A stretch of DNA of 64,000 bases from Microbacterium sp. LWH3-1.2. GTDB lineage: Bacteria; Actinomycetota; Actinomycetes; Actinomycetales; Microbacteriaceae. Positions 16,122-25,460 of this stretch are shown in pieces. A program made the translations under genes and the position numbers. The stretch lies in contig NZ_JBEGIK010000001.1 in the NCBI RefSeq assembly GCF_040675855.1, positions 2,976,001 to 3,040,000 on the forward strand, written 5' to 3'. Position 1 is the first letter of the stretch. Each line of letters starts with the position of its first letter. The notes under the pieces are model-generated. The model searched no databases, was not told where the DNA came from, and worked only from the letters and a program-made list of their open reading frames with translations.

Positions 16122-17423
16122 TCAGGCACCCGACGCGGTGTCCGATGCCCTCGCGGCCGACGCCCGCCAACCGAGCGGCGAGAGCAGCACCGACGCGGCG
16201 ACGAGCACCAGGACGACAAGGGCGAGGCCGCCGTAGCCGATCCAGCCCAGCAGCGCGCCGGCGGCGATCGCGCCGACGCCGCCGACGATGCTCATGGTGA
16301 AGTCGCTGATGCCCTGGCGCCTGGTCCGCAGCGCCTCTGACGAGGATTCGGTCAGCAGCGTGGACCCGGCGACCGTCGTGGCGCTCCAGCCGAGGCCGAG
16401 CAGAACGAGGGCGACGGTGACCGCCGTGGTCGACGCCTGACCGAACGACGCAGTCAGCAGCGCAGCGGCTAGCAGCACCTGTCCGATGAGGATCGTGGGA
16501 ACTCGACCCGCCTTGTCGGCGAGGATGCCGAAGACCGGTGACAGCACGTACATGCCGGCGATGTGCAGGCTGATCGTGAGGCCGATGATCGACAGCGTCG
16601 CCGCCTCCGACGCCTCGTGCGTCAGATGCGCCAGGTGCACGGGCGTCATCGCCATGACCGACACCATCGTGCCGTGCGCCGCGGCGACCGCGAAGATCGC
16701 GTACCGAGCGGCCACCGGACTATCCGCCTTGGCGATCGCGCGGCTTCCCGCCTTCGCGGAGGCCACCACGCGCTGCGCGAGCAGTAGCGGATCGGGACGC
16801 ATCGCGACCAGATACAGGATGATGGCGAGCCCCTGCGCGATGACGGTGAACAGGTACGCTCCCGTCAGCGGGGGCATTCCGATCGCCCCGCCGATCACCT
16901 CGCCGGGGCCGGTGAGGTTGGGGCCGAGGACCGCGCCCACAGTGGTGGCCCACACCACGATCGACAGATCGCGCCCACGCGAGGCATCCGTCGCCAGATC
17001 CGCCGCGGCGAAGCGGGACTGCAGATTCGCGGCCTGACCCGAGCCGATGATGAGGAAGCCGCCGAGCAGCACCGGAAACGACCGCAGGGCGACGGCGAGG
17101 ATGACGAGGCCGACGCCGATGAGCGCGACCGCCATACCGGTCGTGAGCGAGCGCCGGCGACCGCGGCGGTGGGCGATCGCCGCCAGCGGCACGGCCGTGA
17201 GCGCCGTGCCGAACGTGACCGCTGCCGCTGCCAGGCCGGAGAACGCGTCCTCGCCCGACAGCTCGGCCGCGAGCACAGCGCCGAGCGACAGCGTCGCACC
17301 GAATGCGAGGCCGCCCAGTACCTGCCCGCCCGACAGCACCCATACCGTGCGTCGCTGGACGCGGGCGATCTCTTCGGCGGTCGGCGCGAGGTCGACCGCC
17401 GGTTCTGACCCGGTCTCAGGCAT
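16122..17423 (-). CDS. MFS transporter
   Basis: This 433-residue major facilitator protein has about twelve hydrophobic segments. The cytoplasmic loop between helices 2 and 3 has the basic motif AIAHRRGRRRSL (equivalent of the GxxxDRxGRR signature) and a repeat of it after helix 8 (GILADKAGRVPTI). Its ATG overlaps the 3' end of the FAH-family gene by 8 bp, so the two are one operon and the transporter may move the hydrolase's substrate or product. From memory, M. tuberculosis also has an MFS gene between the FAH-family gene and leuB near gltS. Substrate unknown. The 220 bp downstream to the aminotransferase gene holds nothing I can assign. Confidence 0.85.
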   Translation of the reverse strand: MPETGSEPAVDLAPTAEEIARVQRRTVWVLSGGQVLGGLAFGATLSLGAVLAAELSGEDAFSGLAAAAVTFGTALTAVPLAAIAHRRGRRRSLTTGMAVALIGVGLVILAVALRSFPVLLGGFLIIGSGQAANLQSRFAAADLATDASRGRDLSIVVWATTVGAVLGPNLTGPGEVIGGAIGMPPLTGAYLFTVIAQGLAIILYLVAMRPDPLLLAQRVVASAKAGSRAIAKADSPVAARYAIFAVAAAHGTMVSVMAMTPVHLAHLTHEASEAATLSIIGLTISLHIAGMYVLSPVFGILADKAGRVPTILIGQVLLAAALLTASFGQASTTAVTVALVLLGLGWSATTVAGSTLLTESSSEALRTRRQGISDFTMSIVGGVGAIAAGALLGWIGYGGLALVVLVLVAASVLLSPLGWRASAARASDTASGA

Positions 17424-18183
17424 CGCGGGCGGGATTGCGGAGCGTCCCGAGCCCGGTGATCTCGACCTCGACGGTGTCGCCCGCGCTGATCTGGCCGACG
17501 CCGGCAGGTGTGCCGGTCAGGATCACGTCGCCCGGGAGCAGTGTGAAGGCGGCGGAGGCGAAGGCGATGACGTCCGCGAGGGAGAAGACCATGTCGCTGA
17601 TCGGACCCTGCTGGCGGACCTCGCCGTTGAGTCGCGTCGTGATCACGGCGGGGCCGGTCACGTCGAAGTCGGTCTCGATCGCCGGGCCCAGTGGGCACGA
17701 CGTGTCGAACCCCTTGGCCCGCGCCCACTGACCATCGGACTTCTGCCAGTCGCGAGCGGTGAGGTCGTTGGCGATCGTGTAGCCGAACACGTAGTCGAGC
17801 GCGTTCTCGGCGGACACGTTCTTCGCGATGCGGCCGATGACCGCGGCGAGCTCGCCCTCGAAGCTGATGAAGTCCGACCCCTTCGGCAGAACCACGGCGT
17901 CGCCGGGGCCGATCACCGAGGTGTTCGGCTTGAAGAACAGCATCGGCGACGCGGGCACGTCGTTGCCGAGCTCGGCCGCGTGGTCGCGGTAGTTGCGGCC
18001 GACCGCCACGATCTTGGAGCGCGGGATCACCGGCGCGAGCAGCGCGACGTCGGCGAGCGGCACGCGCTCCCCCGTGGTCTCGTAGCCGGCGAACATGGGG
18101 TCGCCCGCGAGGACGACCAGCTCGCCCTCGTCGACGATCCCGAATCTGATGGCGTCGTTGTGGCTGAAGCGCGCGATCCTCAC
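17416..18183 (-). CDS. Fumarylacetoacetate hydrolase family protein
   Basis: The 255-residue protein has a short N-terminal domain and the FAH catalytic domain. The metal-site residues are recognisable: ISFEGELAAVIG (ExE type), an Asp in ANDLTARDWQ and Lys in RAKGFDTSCPLGP. Members act as hydrolases, decarboxylases or isomerases on 2-oxo- or acylpyruvate-type substrates, some on oxaloacetate. The GTG at 18183 sits six bases after a TAGGCT box, consistent with a leaderless mRNA. A strong terminator upstream isolates it from ilvE. The precise reaction cannot be told from sequence. Confidence 0.9.
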   Translation of the reverse strand: MRIARFSHNDAIRFGIVDEGELVVLAGDPMFAGYETTGERVPLADVALLAPVIPRSKIVAVGRNYRDHAAELGNDVPASPMLFFKPNTSVIGPGDAVVLPKGSDFISFEGELAAVIGRIAKNVSAENALDYVFGYTIANDLTARDWQKSDGQWARAKGFDTSCPLGPAIETDFDVTGPAVITTRLNGEVRQQGPISDMVFSLADVIAFASAAFTLLPGDVILTGTPAGVGQISAGDTVEVEITGLGTLRNPARDA

Positions 18184-18189
18184 GGGCTC

Positions 18190-18195
18190 AGCCTA
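18190..18195 (-). promoter_or_regulatory. -10 box of FAH-family/MFS operon
   Basis: TAGGCT on the minus strand ends six bases before GTG 18183, indicating leaderless transcription. Confidence 0.5.
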
Positions 18196-18209
18196 GCCAC
18201 CTGCTCCGA

Positions 18210-18247
18210 CGAACGAAGGCCCGCGGTCTCCCGCGGGCCTTCGTTCG
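18210..18247 (-). terminator. Terminator downstream of ilvE
   Basis: A perfect 17-bp inverted repeat (arms 18210-18226 and 18231-18247, core GGCCCGCGG) with a 4-base loop lies eight bases beyond the ilvE stop. There is no long T run, as is common for GC-rich actinobacterial terminators. Confidence 0.8.
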
Positions 18248-18254
18248 AGATCGG

Positions 18255-19361
18255 TCAGGCGTCGAGGCGCACGAGCCAGCCGTGCTTGTCTTCACGGCGC
18301 CCGTACTGGATGTCGGTGAGCTCCTCGCGCAGCGACAGCGCGAGCGGGCCGGTCGGCTGCTCGTCGAGGAAGTCCTTCCCCTTGAGCACGCCGATGGGGG
18401 TGAGCACGGCAGCGGTGCCGCACGCGAACACCTCGACGATGTCGCCGGAGGCGACGCCCTGGCGCCACTCGTCGAACGACACGGCGCGGCCCTCGACCTT
18501 GTGGCCGCGGTCGGTCGCGAGCTGCAGGATCGAGTCGCGGGTGATGCCCTCGAGGATCGAGTCGGACTGCGGGGTGACGATCGTGCCGTCCTTGTAGACG
18601 AACACGACGTTCATGCCGCCCAGCTCCTCGACGTTGCGGTCCTGGTCGAGGAACACGACCTGGTCGCACTCGTTCTCGTACGCCTCGGACTGCGGCAGCA
18701 GGCTGGCGGCGTAGTTGCCGCCGGTCTTGGCCGCACCCGTGCCGCCCTTACCGGCGCGCGCGTAGTCCTCACTGAGCCAGATCGACACCGGCTGCACGCC
18801 ACCCTTGAAGTAAGCGCCGGCGGGTGAGGCGATCACGTAGTAGCCGACCTTGTGCGCGGGACGCACGCCGAGGAACGCCTCCTTGGCGAACATGAACGGA
18901 CGCAGGTACAGGCTCTGGTCGTCACCGGACGGCACCCAGGCGCCGTCGACGGCGATGAGCTCGCGCAGCGACTGGATGAAGTAGGACACCGGCAGCTCGG
19001 GCAGCGCGAGGCGACGTGCGGAGCGCTGAAGGCGCCGGCCGTTCTGGTCGGGGCGGAACGTGTGGATCGAGCCGTCGGCGTGGCGGTAGGCCTTGATGCC
19101 CTCGAAGATCTCCTGACCGTAGTGCAGGACCGCCGCGGCGGGATCGAGCGAGAGCGGGCCGTACGGCTGGACGCGCGGGCGGTGCCAGCCACCGCCGACG
19201 GACCAGCAGATGTCGACCATGTGGTCGGTGAAGCTGGTGCCGAAGCCGGGGTTCGCGAGGATCTCCTCGCGTTGCTGCGTGGTCTTCGCCTGCAGGTTGC
19301 GGTTGACGGTGAACTCGAGCGGCGCGAGTCCGGTGTCGGGGTCGGAATCGATGAGGGTCAT
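18255..19361 (-). CDS. ilvE: Branched-chain amino acid aminotransferase
   Basis: This 368-residue fold-type IV PLP enzyme has the length of the actinobacterial class II IlvE group. Motifs include YGQEIFEGIKAYRH near residue 80, the PLP Lys in GAAKTGGNYAASLL, and EELGGMNVVFVYKDG. It transaminates Ile, Leu and Val with 2-oxoglutarate and is the last step of their synthesis. It sits downstream of leuB on the same strand with 60 bp between them and has its own strong terminator. The ATG at 19361 gives the normal family N-terminus. Confidence 0.96.
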   Translation of the reverse strand: MTLIDSDPDTGLAPLEFTVNRNLQAKTTQQREEILANPGFGTSFTDHMVDICWSVGGGWHRPRVQPYGPLSLDPAAAVLHYGQEIFEGIKAYRHADGSIHTFRPDQNGRRLQRSARRLALPELPVSYFIQSLRELIAVDGAWVPSGDDQSLYLRPFMFAKEAFLGVRPAHKVGYYVIASPAGAYFKGGVQPVSIWLSEDYARAGKGGTGAAKTGGNYAASLLPQSEAYENECDQVVFLDQDRNVEELGGMNVVFVYKDGTIVTPQSDSILEGITRDSILQLATDRGHKVEGRAVSFDEWRQGVASGDIVEVFACGTAAVLTPIGVLKGKDFLDEQPTGPLALSLREELTDIQYGRREDKHGWLVRLDA

Positions 19362-19421
19362 GACGGCCTGTGCTTTCGTGCGGACGGATCCGCGAGGGTG
19401 GAGGCGCTTGCGGGATCCAGG

Positions 19422-20474
19422 TTACGCCTGGAGTCGGGCGGCGATGGCGTCGCCGATCTGCGCGGTGGTGCGCGATGCCGTGCCCCGGCTCGCGATGTCC
19501 TCCTCGACAGCCGTGGTGACGCGCTGTGCCTCGTCGGTGAGCCCGAGGTGATCGAGCAGCAGTGAGACGGAGAGGATCGCGGCCGTGGGATCGGCCTTCT
19601 GCTGTCCTGCGATGTCGGGCGCCGATCCGTGCACGGGCTCGAACATCGAGGGGAACGCGCCGTCGGGGTTGATGTTGCCCGAGGCTGCGAGGCCGATGCC
19701 ACCGGTGACGGCGCCGGCCAGGTCGGTGAGGATGTCGCCGAAGAGGTTGTCGGTGACGATCACGTCGAAACGACCTGGGTTCGTGACCAGATAGATGGTG
19801 GCCGCGTCGACGTGCACATAGTCTACGGTCACGTCCGGGTGCTCCCGCGCCACCTCGTCCACGAGGCGCTTCCAGATGCCGCCGGCGTGCACGAGCACGT
19901 TGGTCTTGTGCACGAGCGTGAGCTTCTTGCGGCGGCGCTCGGCGAGATCGAAGGCGTAGCGCACGACGCGCTCCACCCCGAAGGCGGTGTTCACCGAGGT
20001 CTCGTTCGCGACCTCGTGCGGCGTGCCCGTGCGGATCGAGCCGCCGTTCCCGACGTACGGCCCCTCGGTGCCCTCGCGGACGACGACGAAGTCGATATCA
20101 CCCGGCTCGGCCAGCGGCCCCGGCACACCCGGGTACAGCTTCGACGGCCGCAGGTTGACGTAGTGGTCCAGCTCGAAGCGCAGCTTCAGCAGCAGTCCGC
20201 GCTCGATGTTCGCGTTCTTCAGCCGCGGGTCACCCGGCACTCCCCCGACGGCGCCCAGCAGGATCGCATCGTGGTGCTTGATCGCGTCGAGGTCGTCGTC
20301 CGTGAGCGTGTCGCCGGTCTCGAGGAAGCGCCCGGCACCGAGCGAGTACCGCGTCTTCTCGAAACGGATGCCACTGCCCGCGGTCGCGGCGTCGAGCACC
20401 TTCTCCGCTTCGGCGATGACCTCCGGACCGATGCCGTCACCCGGGATGACGGCCAGTTTCACGACGCGCGACAT
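19422..20474 (-). CDS. leuB: 3-isopropylmalate dehydrogenase
   Basis: This 350-residue decarboxylating dehydrogenase starts with the family pattern [15 protein letters not shown]. Metal and substrate motifs are intact: [13 protein letters not shown] and the C-terminal NAD-site [18 protein letters not shown]. It oxidises 3-isopropylmalate to 4-methyl-2-oxopentanoate in leucine synthesis. Its start is only 7 bp from the stop of the MFS gene upstream, so it could be read from that TetR-controlled promoter as well as its own. It precedes ilvE on the same strand. Confidence 0.97.
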   Translation of the reverse strand: MSRVVKLAVIPGDGIGPEVIAEAEKVLDAATAGSGIRFEKTRYSLGAGRFLETGDTLTDDDLDAIKHHDAILLGAVGGVPGDPRLKNANIERGLLLKLRFELDHYVNLRPSKLYPGVPGPLAEPGDIDFVVVREGTEGPYVGNGGSIRTGTPHEVANETSVNTAFGVERVVRYAFDLAERRRKKLTLVHKTNVLVHAGGIWKRLVDEVAREHPDVTVDYVHVDAATIYLVTNPGRFDVIVTDNLFGDILTDLAGAVTGGIGLAASGNINPDGAFPSMFEPVHGSAPDIAGQQKADPTAAILSVSLLLDHLGLTDEAQRVTTAVEEDIASRGTASRTTAQIGDAIAARLQA

Positions 20475-20481
20475 GGTGCTC

Positions 20482-22023
20482 CTATGACTTCTGGCGGGAC
20501 CCTCCCAGGGTAGTGGCCGCGATGACCCCCGCGCCGACCACGAGGGCCGCCCCGATGAGGGCCGTGACGGTCACGCCCGCGTCGAACGCGGTCGCCGCCG
20601 CCTCGAAGAGCGCCTGGCCGGTCGCCCCGCCGATCTGGTCTGCGGCGTGCACCGCACCGGCGAGGGTCTCGGACGCGGACGCGGCCGCGGCATCCGTCAC
20701 GCCGTCCGGCACCACGAGATTCGACCGGTAGAGCGCGGTCAGGATGCCGCCCAGCACTGTTGTGCCGAGAACAGCACCCAGCTCGTACGCGGTCTCGGAG
20801 ACGGCGCTGGCAGCACCGGCCTTCGCCGGCGGTGCACTCGAGAGGACCAGCTCGTTCGAGACGGTCTCGGCTGCGCCGATGCCGATGCCGAGCGAGATGA
20901 ACGCCACGGCAAGCGTGCCCACACTGTCGGGGCCGGTGGCGAATGCCACGGCGATGTAGCCCGCGACCGAGAACACGAGCGCAGCCGGCACCACGACGCG
21001 GGCAGGCCACTTCTTCGAGATCGGCACGACCGCGAGGCCCGCCAGGATCATCATCGCGAGTCCGGGGACGAGTGCCAGCCCTGCCTGCATGGGCGACAGA
21101 CCCACGATGAGCTGCAGGTGCTGCGCGACGAAGAACAGGAAGCCGACAAGCGCGATCACGCTGAGCAGGTTCACCAGCAGCGCACCGCTGAAGGTGCCGA
21201 GGCCGAACAGGCGCATGTCGAGCATCGGACTCGTGGCACGCAGCTGCCGGCGGACGAAGAGCACCCCGAAGCCGAGACCGACGAGCATCGGCAGCCACGC
21301 CGCGACCGCGAACCCGTGCACCGCGAGCTCCTTCATTCCATAGACGATCGGGATCATCGTGGCCATCGACAGCACGATGCTCAGCGGATCGATGCGGCCC
21401 GGCCTCGGGTCGCGGCTCTCGGGCACGAGAAGCGGCGCGAGCACCAGCAGCGGGATGAGCACGGGGACCGAGAGGAGGAACACCGAGCCCCACGAGAAGT
21501 GCTCGAGCAGCAGTCCGCCGACGATCGGGCCGAGCGCCGCACCGGCGGAGAACATCGACGCCCACACCGCGATCGCGAGGCGCCGCTGATCACGGTCGGT
21601 GAAGATGCTGCGCAGCAGCGAGAGCGTCGACGGCATCAGCATCGCGCCGAACACGCCCATCGCCGCGCGAGCGGCGATGAGCCACGCGGCGCTCGGCGCG
21701 AAAGCCGCGAGCACGGAGACGGCGGCGAAGCCGGTCGCGCCGATGAGCAGCATCCGTCGCCGCCCGAACCTGTCGCCGAGCGTGCCCATCGTGACGAGCA
21801 GGCCCGCCAGAACGAGCGGATACGCGTCGATGATCCACAGCTGCTGGGCGCTCGAGGGCCCCAGCTCGAGGGCGATCGACGGCAGCGCGAAACTCAGCAC
21901 CGTGTTGTCGACCGAGACGAGCAGCACCGGCAGCATGAGCACGACCAGCGCCGCCCAACCGCGCCAGCCGACCTTCCGGGCCTGTGCGTCGGCGAGCGAG
22001 AGTTCTTGAGTGAGAGTCATCAT
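20482..22023 (-). CDS. MFS drug/solute exporter (DHA2, 14-helix type)
   Basis: The 513-residue membrane protein has about fourteen helices. It carries DHA2 signatures: motif A in [18 protein letters not shown] and motif C-like [18 protein letters not shown] at helix 5, which mark an antiporter-type multidrug exporter. Two ATGs stand in tandem at 22023 and 22020. It is divergent from a TetR regulator with a clean palindromic operator between the genes, so it is very likely repressed until a ligand appears. It is unrelated to leucine synthesis although it lies 7 bp ahead of leuB. Confidence 0.92.
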   Translation of the reverse strand: MMTLTQELSLADAQARKVGWRGWAALVVLMLPVLLVSVDNTVLSFALPSIALELGPSSAQQLWIIDAYPLVLAGLLVTMGTLGDRFGRRRMLLIGATGFAAVSVLAAFAPSAAWLIAARAAMGVFGAMLMPSTLSLLRSIFTDRDQRRLAIAVWASMFSAGAALGPIVGGLLLEHFSWGSVFLLSVPVLIPLLVLAPLLVPESRDPRPGRIDPLSIVLSMATMIPIVYGMKELAVHGFAVAAWLPMLVGLGFGVLFVRRQLRATSPMLDMRLFGLGTFSGALLVNLLSVIALVGFLFFVAQHLQLIVGLSPMQAGLALVPGLAMMILAGLAVVPISKKWPARVVVPAALVFSVAGYIAVAFATGPDSVGTLAVAFISLGIGIGAAETVSNELVLSSAPPAKAGAASAVSETAYELGAVLGTTVLGGILTALYRSNLVVPDGVTDAAAASASETLAGAVHAADQIGGATGQALFEAAATAFDAGVTVTALIGAALVVGAGVIAATTLGGSRQKS

Positions 22024-22025
22024 TT

Positions 22026-22047
22026 CTATACCGTCCAGCCGGTATAG
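22026..22047. promoter_or_regulatory. TetR operator palindrome
   Basis: Perfect 8-bp arms CTATACCG and CGGTATAG separated by six bases, immediately before the exporter start and upstream of the TetR gene. Location and symmetry fit the binding site of the adjacent TetR repressor. Confidence 0.7.
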
Positions 22048-22086
22048 TAACAGGATGCTGCGACACATGTCGATACCATCGAGGCC

Positions 22087-22632
22087 ATGAGCCGCCCTCC
22101 CCTCGCCCGCGAGAAGGTGCTCGACGCCTTCGAGCAGATCCTCATCGAGGAGGGCGAGCGAGCGGCCACCATGGACGCCACTGCCAAGGCCGCGGGCGTG
22201 TCGAAAGGCGGCCTGCTCTACCATTTCGGCACGAAGGAGGCACTCGCGGCCGCGCTGATCGAGCGGCTGCGCGCGCTGGTCCAGGAGGACGCCGACCTCA
22301 TGGCGGCGGCGCCTGAAGGCCCCATCGCCTACTTCCTGCACACGTCGGTCATGGCGAACGACCCGATCGACCGCGCGATCCTCGCGACCTCGCGTCTCGC
22401 TCAGGGCGGCGACGCCTCAGCGAGCGATGCGCTGCGGCAGACCCGCGATGACTGGGCGGCCGTGCTCGAGCCCCACACGAAGGACGCGACGGCCCTCGAC
22501 CTCGTGATGCTCGTGAGCGATGGCCTCTACTTCAACAACGCTCTGTCGGGCGGGTCGATCCCCGGCCCGGTCCCGCGCGGCGAGGCGCTCGACGCCCTCG
22601 TCGCGCTCGTCGAGCGCGCCACCCGCCCCTGA
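22087..22632 (+). CDS. TetR-family repressor
   Basis: This 181-residue regulator has an N-terminal helix-turn-helix (residues about 8-55, AATMDATAKAAGVSKGGLLYHF) and an all-helical ligand domain. It is divergent from the DHA2 exporter and should repress it through the palindrome at 22026-22047. TACCAT seven bases upstream of the ATG suggests a leaderless transcript. The inducer is unknown; exporter type suggests a lipophilic or cationic compound. Confidence 0.9.
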   Translation: MSRPPLAREKVLDAFEQILIEEGERAATMDATAKAAGVSKGGLLYHFGTKEALAAALIERLRALVQEDADLMAAAPEGPIAYFLHTSVMANDPIDRAILATSRLAQGGDASASDALRQTRDDWAAVLEPHTKDATALDLVMLVSDGLYFNNALSGGSIPGPVPRGEALDALVALVERATRP

Positions 22633-22680
22633 ACGGGCCCGTCGGGCCGGCCGTCGGCGGATGGCAGACGGATGCCGCAA

Positions 22681-22697
22681 CCCCGGCCCCTCCGGGG
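22681..22697. terminator. Possible short terminator between convergent genes
   Basis: CCCCGG / CCGGGG with a CCCCT loop lies between the 3' ends of the TetR gene and serA. The stem is only 6 bp and lacks a T run, so it is weak evidence. Confidence 0.3.
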
Positions 22698-22725
22698 GCT
22701 CAGAGACGCAGCATCCATCCTGGAA

Positions 22726-24330
22726 TCAGGACTCGGTGATCTCGATCTGGCGGAACAGATCGGCCTGGATCGCCGTGCTCACCTCGTCGAGGAGGGCGTC
22801 GGGCACGGGCGAGTCGACCGTGAGCACCGAGAGCGCCTGGCCGCCGGCCGTCTGGCGCGCGATCTGCATGCCGGCGATGTTGATGCCCGCCTCGCCGAAC
22901 TTCTGGCCGTAGATCGCCACGATGCCGGGGCGGTCGGTGTAGAGCATGACGACGTGGTTGGTCTCGATCGGCAGCTCGATCGCATAGTCGTTGATGCCCA
23001 CGAGCTTCTCGACCTGCTTCGGCCCCGTGAGCGTGCCCGAGATCGCGAGTTGCGAGCCGTCCGACAGGGCGCCGCGCAGTGTGATGACATTGCGGTACTC
23101 GGGGCTGTCGTCGTCGACGAGCAGACGCACCTCGACGCCGCGCTGCTCGGCGAGCAGCGGCGCGTTCACATACGACACCGTCTCGCTGACGATGTTCGTG
23201 AAGACGCCCTTGAGCGCGGCGAGCTTGAGCACGCTGACGTCGTAGGCCTGCAGCTCGCCGTGCACCTCGACGTCGAGGCTCGTGAGGGGCGACCGGGCGA
23301 GCGCCGAGAAGATCTGGCCGAGCTTCTCGACCAGCGGTATGCCGGGGCGCACGTACGGGTCGATGACGCCGCCCGCGACGTTGACGGCATCCGGAACCAG
23401 CTCTCCGCCGAGAGCGAGACGCACCGACTTCGCGACCGAGACACCCGCCTTCTCCTGAGCCTCCTCGGTGGAGGCACCGAGGTGCGGCGTGACGACGACA
23501 TTGGGCAGGTCCAGCAGGGCCGCCGCGGTGCCGCCGTCCGCCGGCGGCTCCGATGTGAAGACGTCGAGACCCGCACCGGCGATCTCGCCCGCGGTCAGGG
23601 CGGCGTGCAGCGCCTCCTCGTCGATGAGTCCGCCGCGCGCGACGTTCACGACGTACGCGGTCGGCTTCATGATCTTGAACTGCTCGGCGCCGATCATGCC
23701 CGTCGTCTCGGGGGTCTTCGGCATGTGGATCGTGACGAAGTCGCTCTGCGCGAGCAGCTCGTCGAGCGTGACCAGCTGCACGCCCAGCTGCTGCGCGCGA
23801 GCGCTCGTGACGTAGGGGTCGTACGCGATGACGCGGACGTCGAACGCCTGGAGGCGGGCGGTGATCAGGGCGCCGATGCGGCCCAGGCCGATGATGCCGA
23901 CCGTCTTCTCGAACAGCTCGGTGCCGGTGTACGAGCTACGCTTCCACGCGCCGCCTGCGAGCGAGGCGTGCGCGGCGGGGATCCGGCGCGCGAGGCTCAG
24001 GATGTGGCCGACGGTCAGCTCGGCCGCCGAGATGATGTTGGAAGTCGGGGCGTTCACGACCATGACACCGGCGGTGGTGGCCGTCTTGATGTCGACGTTG
24101 TCGAGCCCGACGCCGGCGCGGGCGACGACCTTGAGGACGGGCGCCGCGGCGATCGCCTCGGCGTCGATCTTCGTCGCCGAGCGGATCAGCACCGCGTTGG
24201 CGTCGGCGAGAGCCTCGAGCAGCGCGGGACGGTCGGTGCCGTCGACGTTGCGCACGTCGAAGTCGGGCCCGAGGGCGTCGATCGTGGCGGGAGAGAGCTC
24301 TTCGGCGATGAGGACGACAGGCTTCGGCAC
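22726..24330 (-). CDS. serA: D-3-phosphoglycerate dehydrogenase
   Basis: This 534-residue enzyme is the long form. It has a substrate domain, an NAD domain with VGIIGLGRIGALIT, catalytic Arg, Glu and His regions (NVARGGLIDEEAL; VVTPHLGASTEEAQ), an intervening domain and a C-terminal ACT domain (about 460-534). It oxidises 3-phosphoglycerate as the first step of serine synthesis; the ACT domain allows serine feedback. The GTG start at 24330 has an AAGGAA ribosome site. Its place between leuB and ilvC matches the order I recall from mycobacteria. Confidence 0.97.
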   Translation of the reverse strand: MPKPVVLIAEELSPATIDALGPDFDVRNVDGTDRPALLEALADANAVLIRSATKIDAEAIAAAPVLKVVARAGVGLDNVDIKTATTAGVMVVNAPTSNIISAAELTVGHILSLARRIPAAHASLAGGAWKRSSYTGTELFEKTVGIIGLGRIGALITARLQAFDVRVIAYDPYVTSARAQQLGVQLVTLDELLAQSDFVTIHMPKTPETTGMIGAEQFKIMKPTAYVVNVARGGLIDEEALHAALTAGEIAGAGLDVFTSEPPADGGTAAALLDLPNVVVTPHLGASTEEAQEKAGVSVAKSVRLALGGELVPDAVNVAGGVIDPYVRPGIPLVEKLGQIFSALARSPLTSLDVEVHGELQAYDVSVLKLAALKGVFTNIVSETVSYVNAPLLAEQRGVEVRLLVDDDSPEYRNVITLRGALSDGSQLAISGTLTGPKQVEKLVGINDYAIELPIETNHVVMLYTDRPGIVAIYGQKFGEAGINIAGMQIARQTAGGQALSVLTVDSPVPDALLDEVSTAIQADLFRQIEITES

Positions 24331-24468
24331 GGGTGTTCCTTAGTGGGGCGGTGCGCGAACGCGCGGAGCAGAACCGGATGCCGCGCCGCACGCCGTCGGG
24401 GGGCGAGGCCTGTGCCAGCCTACCGCCCGCGCGGCGACGTGCCCGACCGTGTGACGGCAGCCGGCGGC

Positions 24469-24843
24469 TCAGCCCAGGAACGACGCAGAGTCGAGGGTCG
24501 TGTACGCGACGACGTTCAGCCAGAAGACGGCCACGAGCGCGAGGCCGGTGAGCATCACGAGCAGCAGTTCGTGCGGGGAGCGCCGGTATCCGATCGCGAA
24601 GGCTCCGCCCCACACCAGGAGCGGGAACACGGCGGCGAAGATCCAGATGAACCACCCGAGAGCATTGAGGGTGAGGCCGGCGTCGGCGAACACGCCGAGC
24701 GTGGCGACGAGGTTGCCCACCGCGTTCCAGACGGCGTACGCGTAGAACAGCCCGACGACACCCGAGATCGCGGCCACGAGCCAGGTGGGCGTCTTGCCGC
24801 GTCTCGCGACCGGGGGCGCAGCATCCGTCATCTCATCGCTCAT
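24469..24843 (-). CDS. Small membrane protein, four helices
   Basis: The 124-residue protein has four hydrophobic segments (about 20-42, 50-70, 72-92, 97-118) and a short cytoplasmic N-terminus. The ATG overlaps the stop of the upstream membrane-protein gene (ATGA), so they are coupled. I do not recognise the family. The pair lies directly upstream of serA, with about 140 bp between them. Confidence 0.75.
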   Translation of the reverse strand: MSDEMTDAAPPVARRGKTPTWLVAAISGVVGLFYAYAVWNAVGNLVATLGVFADAGLTLNALGWFIWIFAAVFPLLVWGGAFAIGYRRSPHELLLVMLTGLALVAVFWLNVVAYTTLDSASFLG

Positions 24844-25385
24844 TGTCCGATCGCCCCGATCATCACGAAGGGCCATGGCAGGAGCAGCACCACTCCCGCC
24901 GCGAGCCACGCGAACCGCACCCAGGCGCGCGACGAGCGGGTGAGCAGCAGGGTCGTGGCGAACCACAGCAGCGGGGCGAGCACCGCGAGCCACAGACTCC
25001 CCTGGTACATCACGTCCATCACGAGGTACTGCGCCTTGCCCTGCAGGCGCAGGCCGCCGATCAGCCAGCCGATCGCGTAGAGGGTGTACACGCCGCCGAG
25101 CACGCCGAACGCGATCAGCGCGCCGTTGCCCATCGGCTGGCGGTCGCGCGTTGCCGCCGGAGCGTGGGAAGGCGTCTTTGAGACGGATGCTGCGACCGGC
25201 GCGTCCGCGGAGCCCAGCGTCTCGCTGCCCTTGCCGACGGCGGTGAAACCCTTCGGGAGTTCAGCCGGGGAGGAGTGGGCCGAAGTCTCGGACCCGTCCC
25301 CCTCATCGCTGGCCGCGCCGTGGTCGAGCGTGGGATCGTCGTCGCCGTCCCAGGTGAGGGCGTCGTCGTCGCGTCCGGTCGTCAC
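24840..25385 (-). CDS. Membrane protein with acidic disordered N-terminus
   Basis: The 181-residue protein has an acidic, low-complexity first half (DDDALTWDGDDDPTLD, then Ser/Ala/Pro rich) followed by three or four membrane helices from about residue 90. The GTG at 25385 is six bases after a TACGCT box, which supports this start over an upstream ATG. It is coupled to the 124-residue membrane protein downstream. Family not recognised; the layout suggests a small two-component membrane complex. Confidence 0.75.
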   Translation of the reverse strand: MTTGRDDDALTWDGDDDPTLDHGAASDEGDGSETSAHSSPAELPKGFTAVGKGSETLGSADAPVAASVSKTPSHAPAATRDRQPMGNGALIAFGVLGGVYTLYAIGWLIGGLRLQGKAQYLVMDVMYQGSLWLAVLAPLLWFATTLLLTRSSRAWVRFAWLAAGVVLLLPWPFVMIGAIGQ

Positions 25386-25391
25386 GTTCTC

Positions 25392-25397
25392 AGCGTA
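25392..25397 (-). promoter_or_regulatory. -10 box of the two-gene membrane operon
   Basis: TACGCT on the minus strand ends six bases before GTG 25385, the leaderless layout. Confidence 0.45.
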
Positions 25398-25460
25398 GTG
25401 CCGCGGCTCCGCACGCCCGGGCGCCACCCGCGCAGGGAGCGGCACCCGGGCCTGCGTCGG

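Noticed and set aside
16015..16236. A 73-residue plus-strand frame (MTKLGDDLESAIVTDLVEGA inside it)
   Set aside because: It overlaps the end of the MFS gene, has no clear ribosome site or promoter box, and its second half is antisense low-complexity sequence. The first part looks protein-like but I cannot support it.
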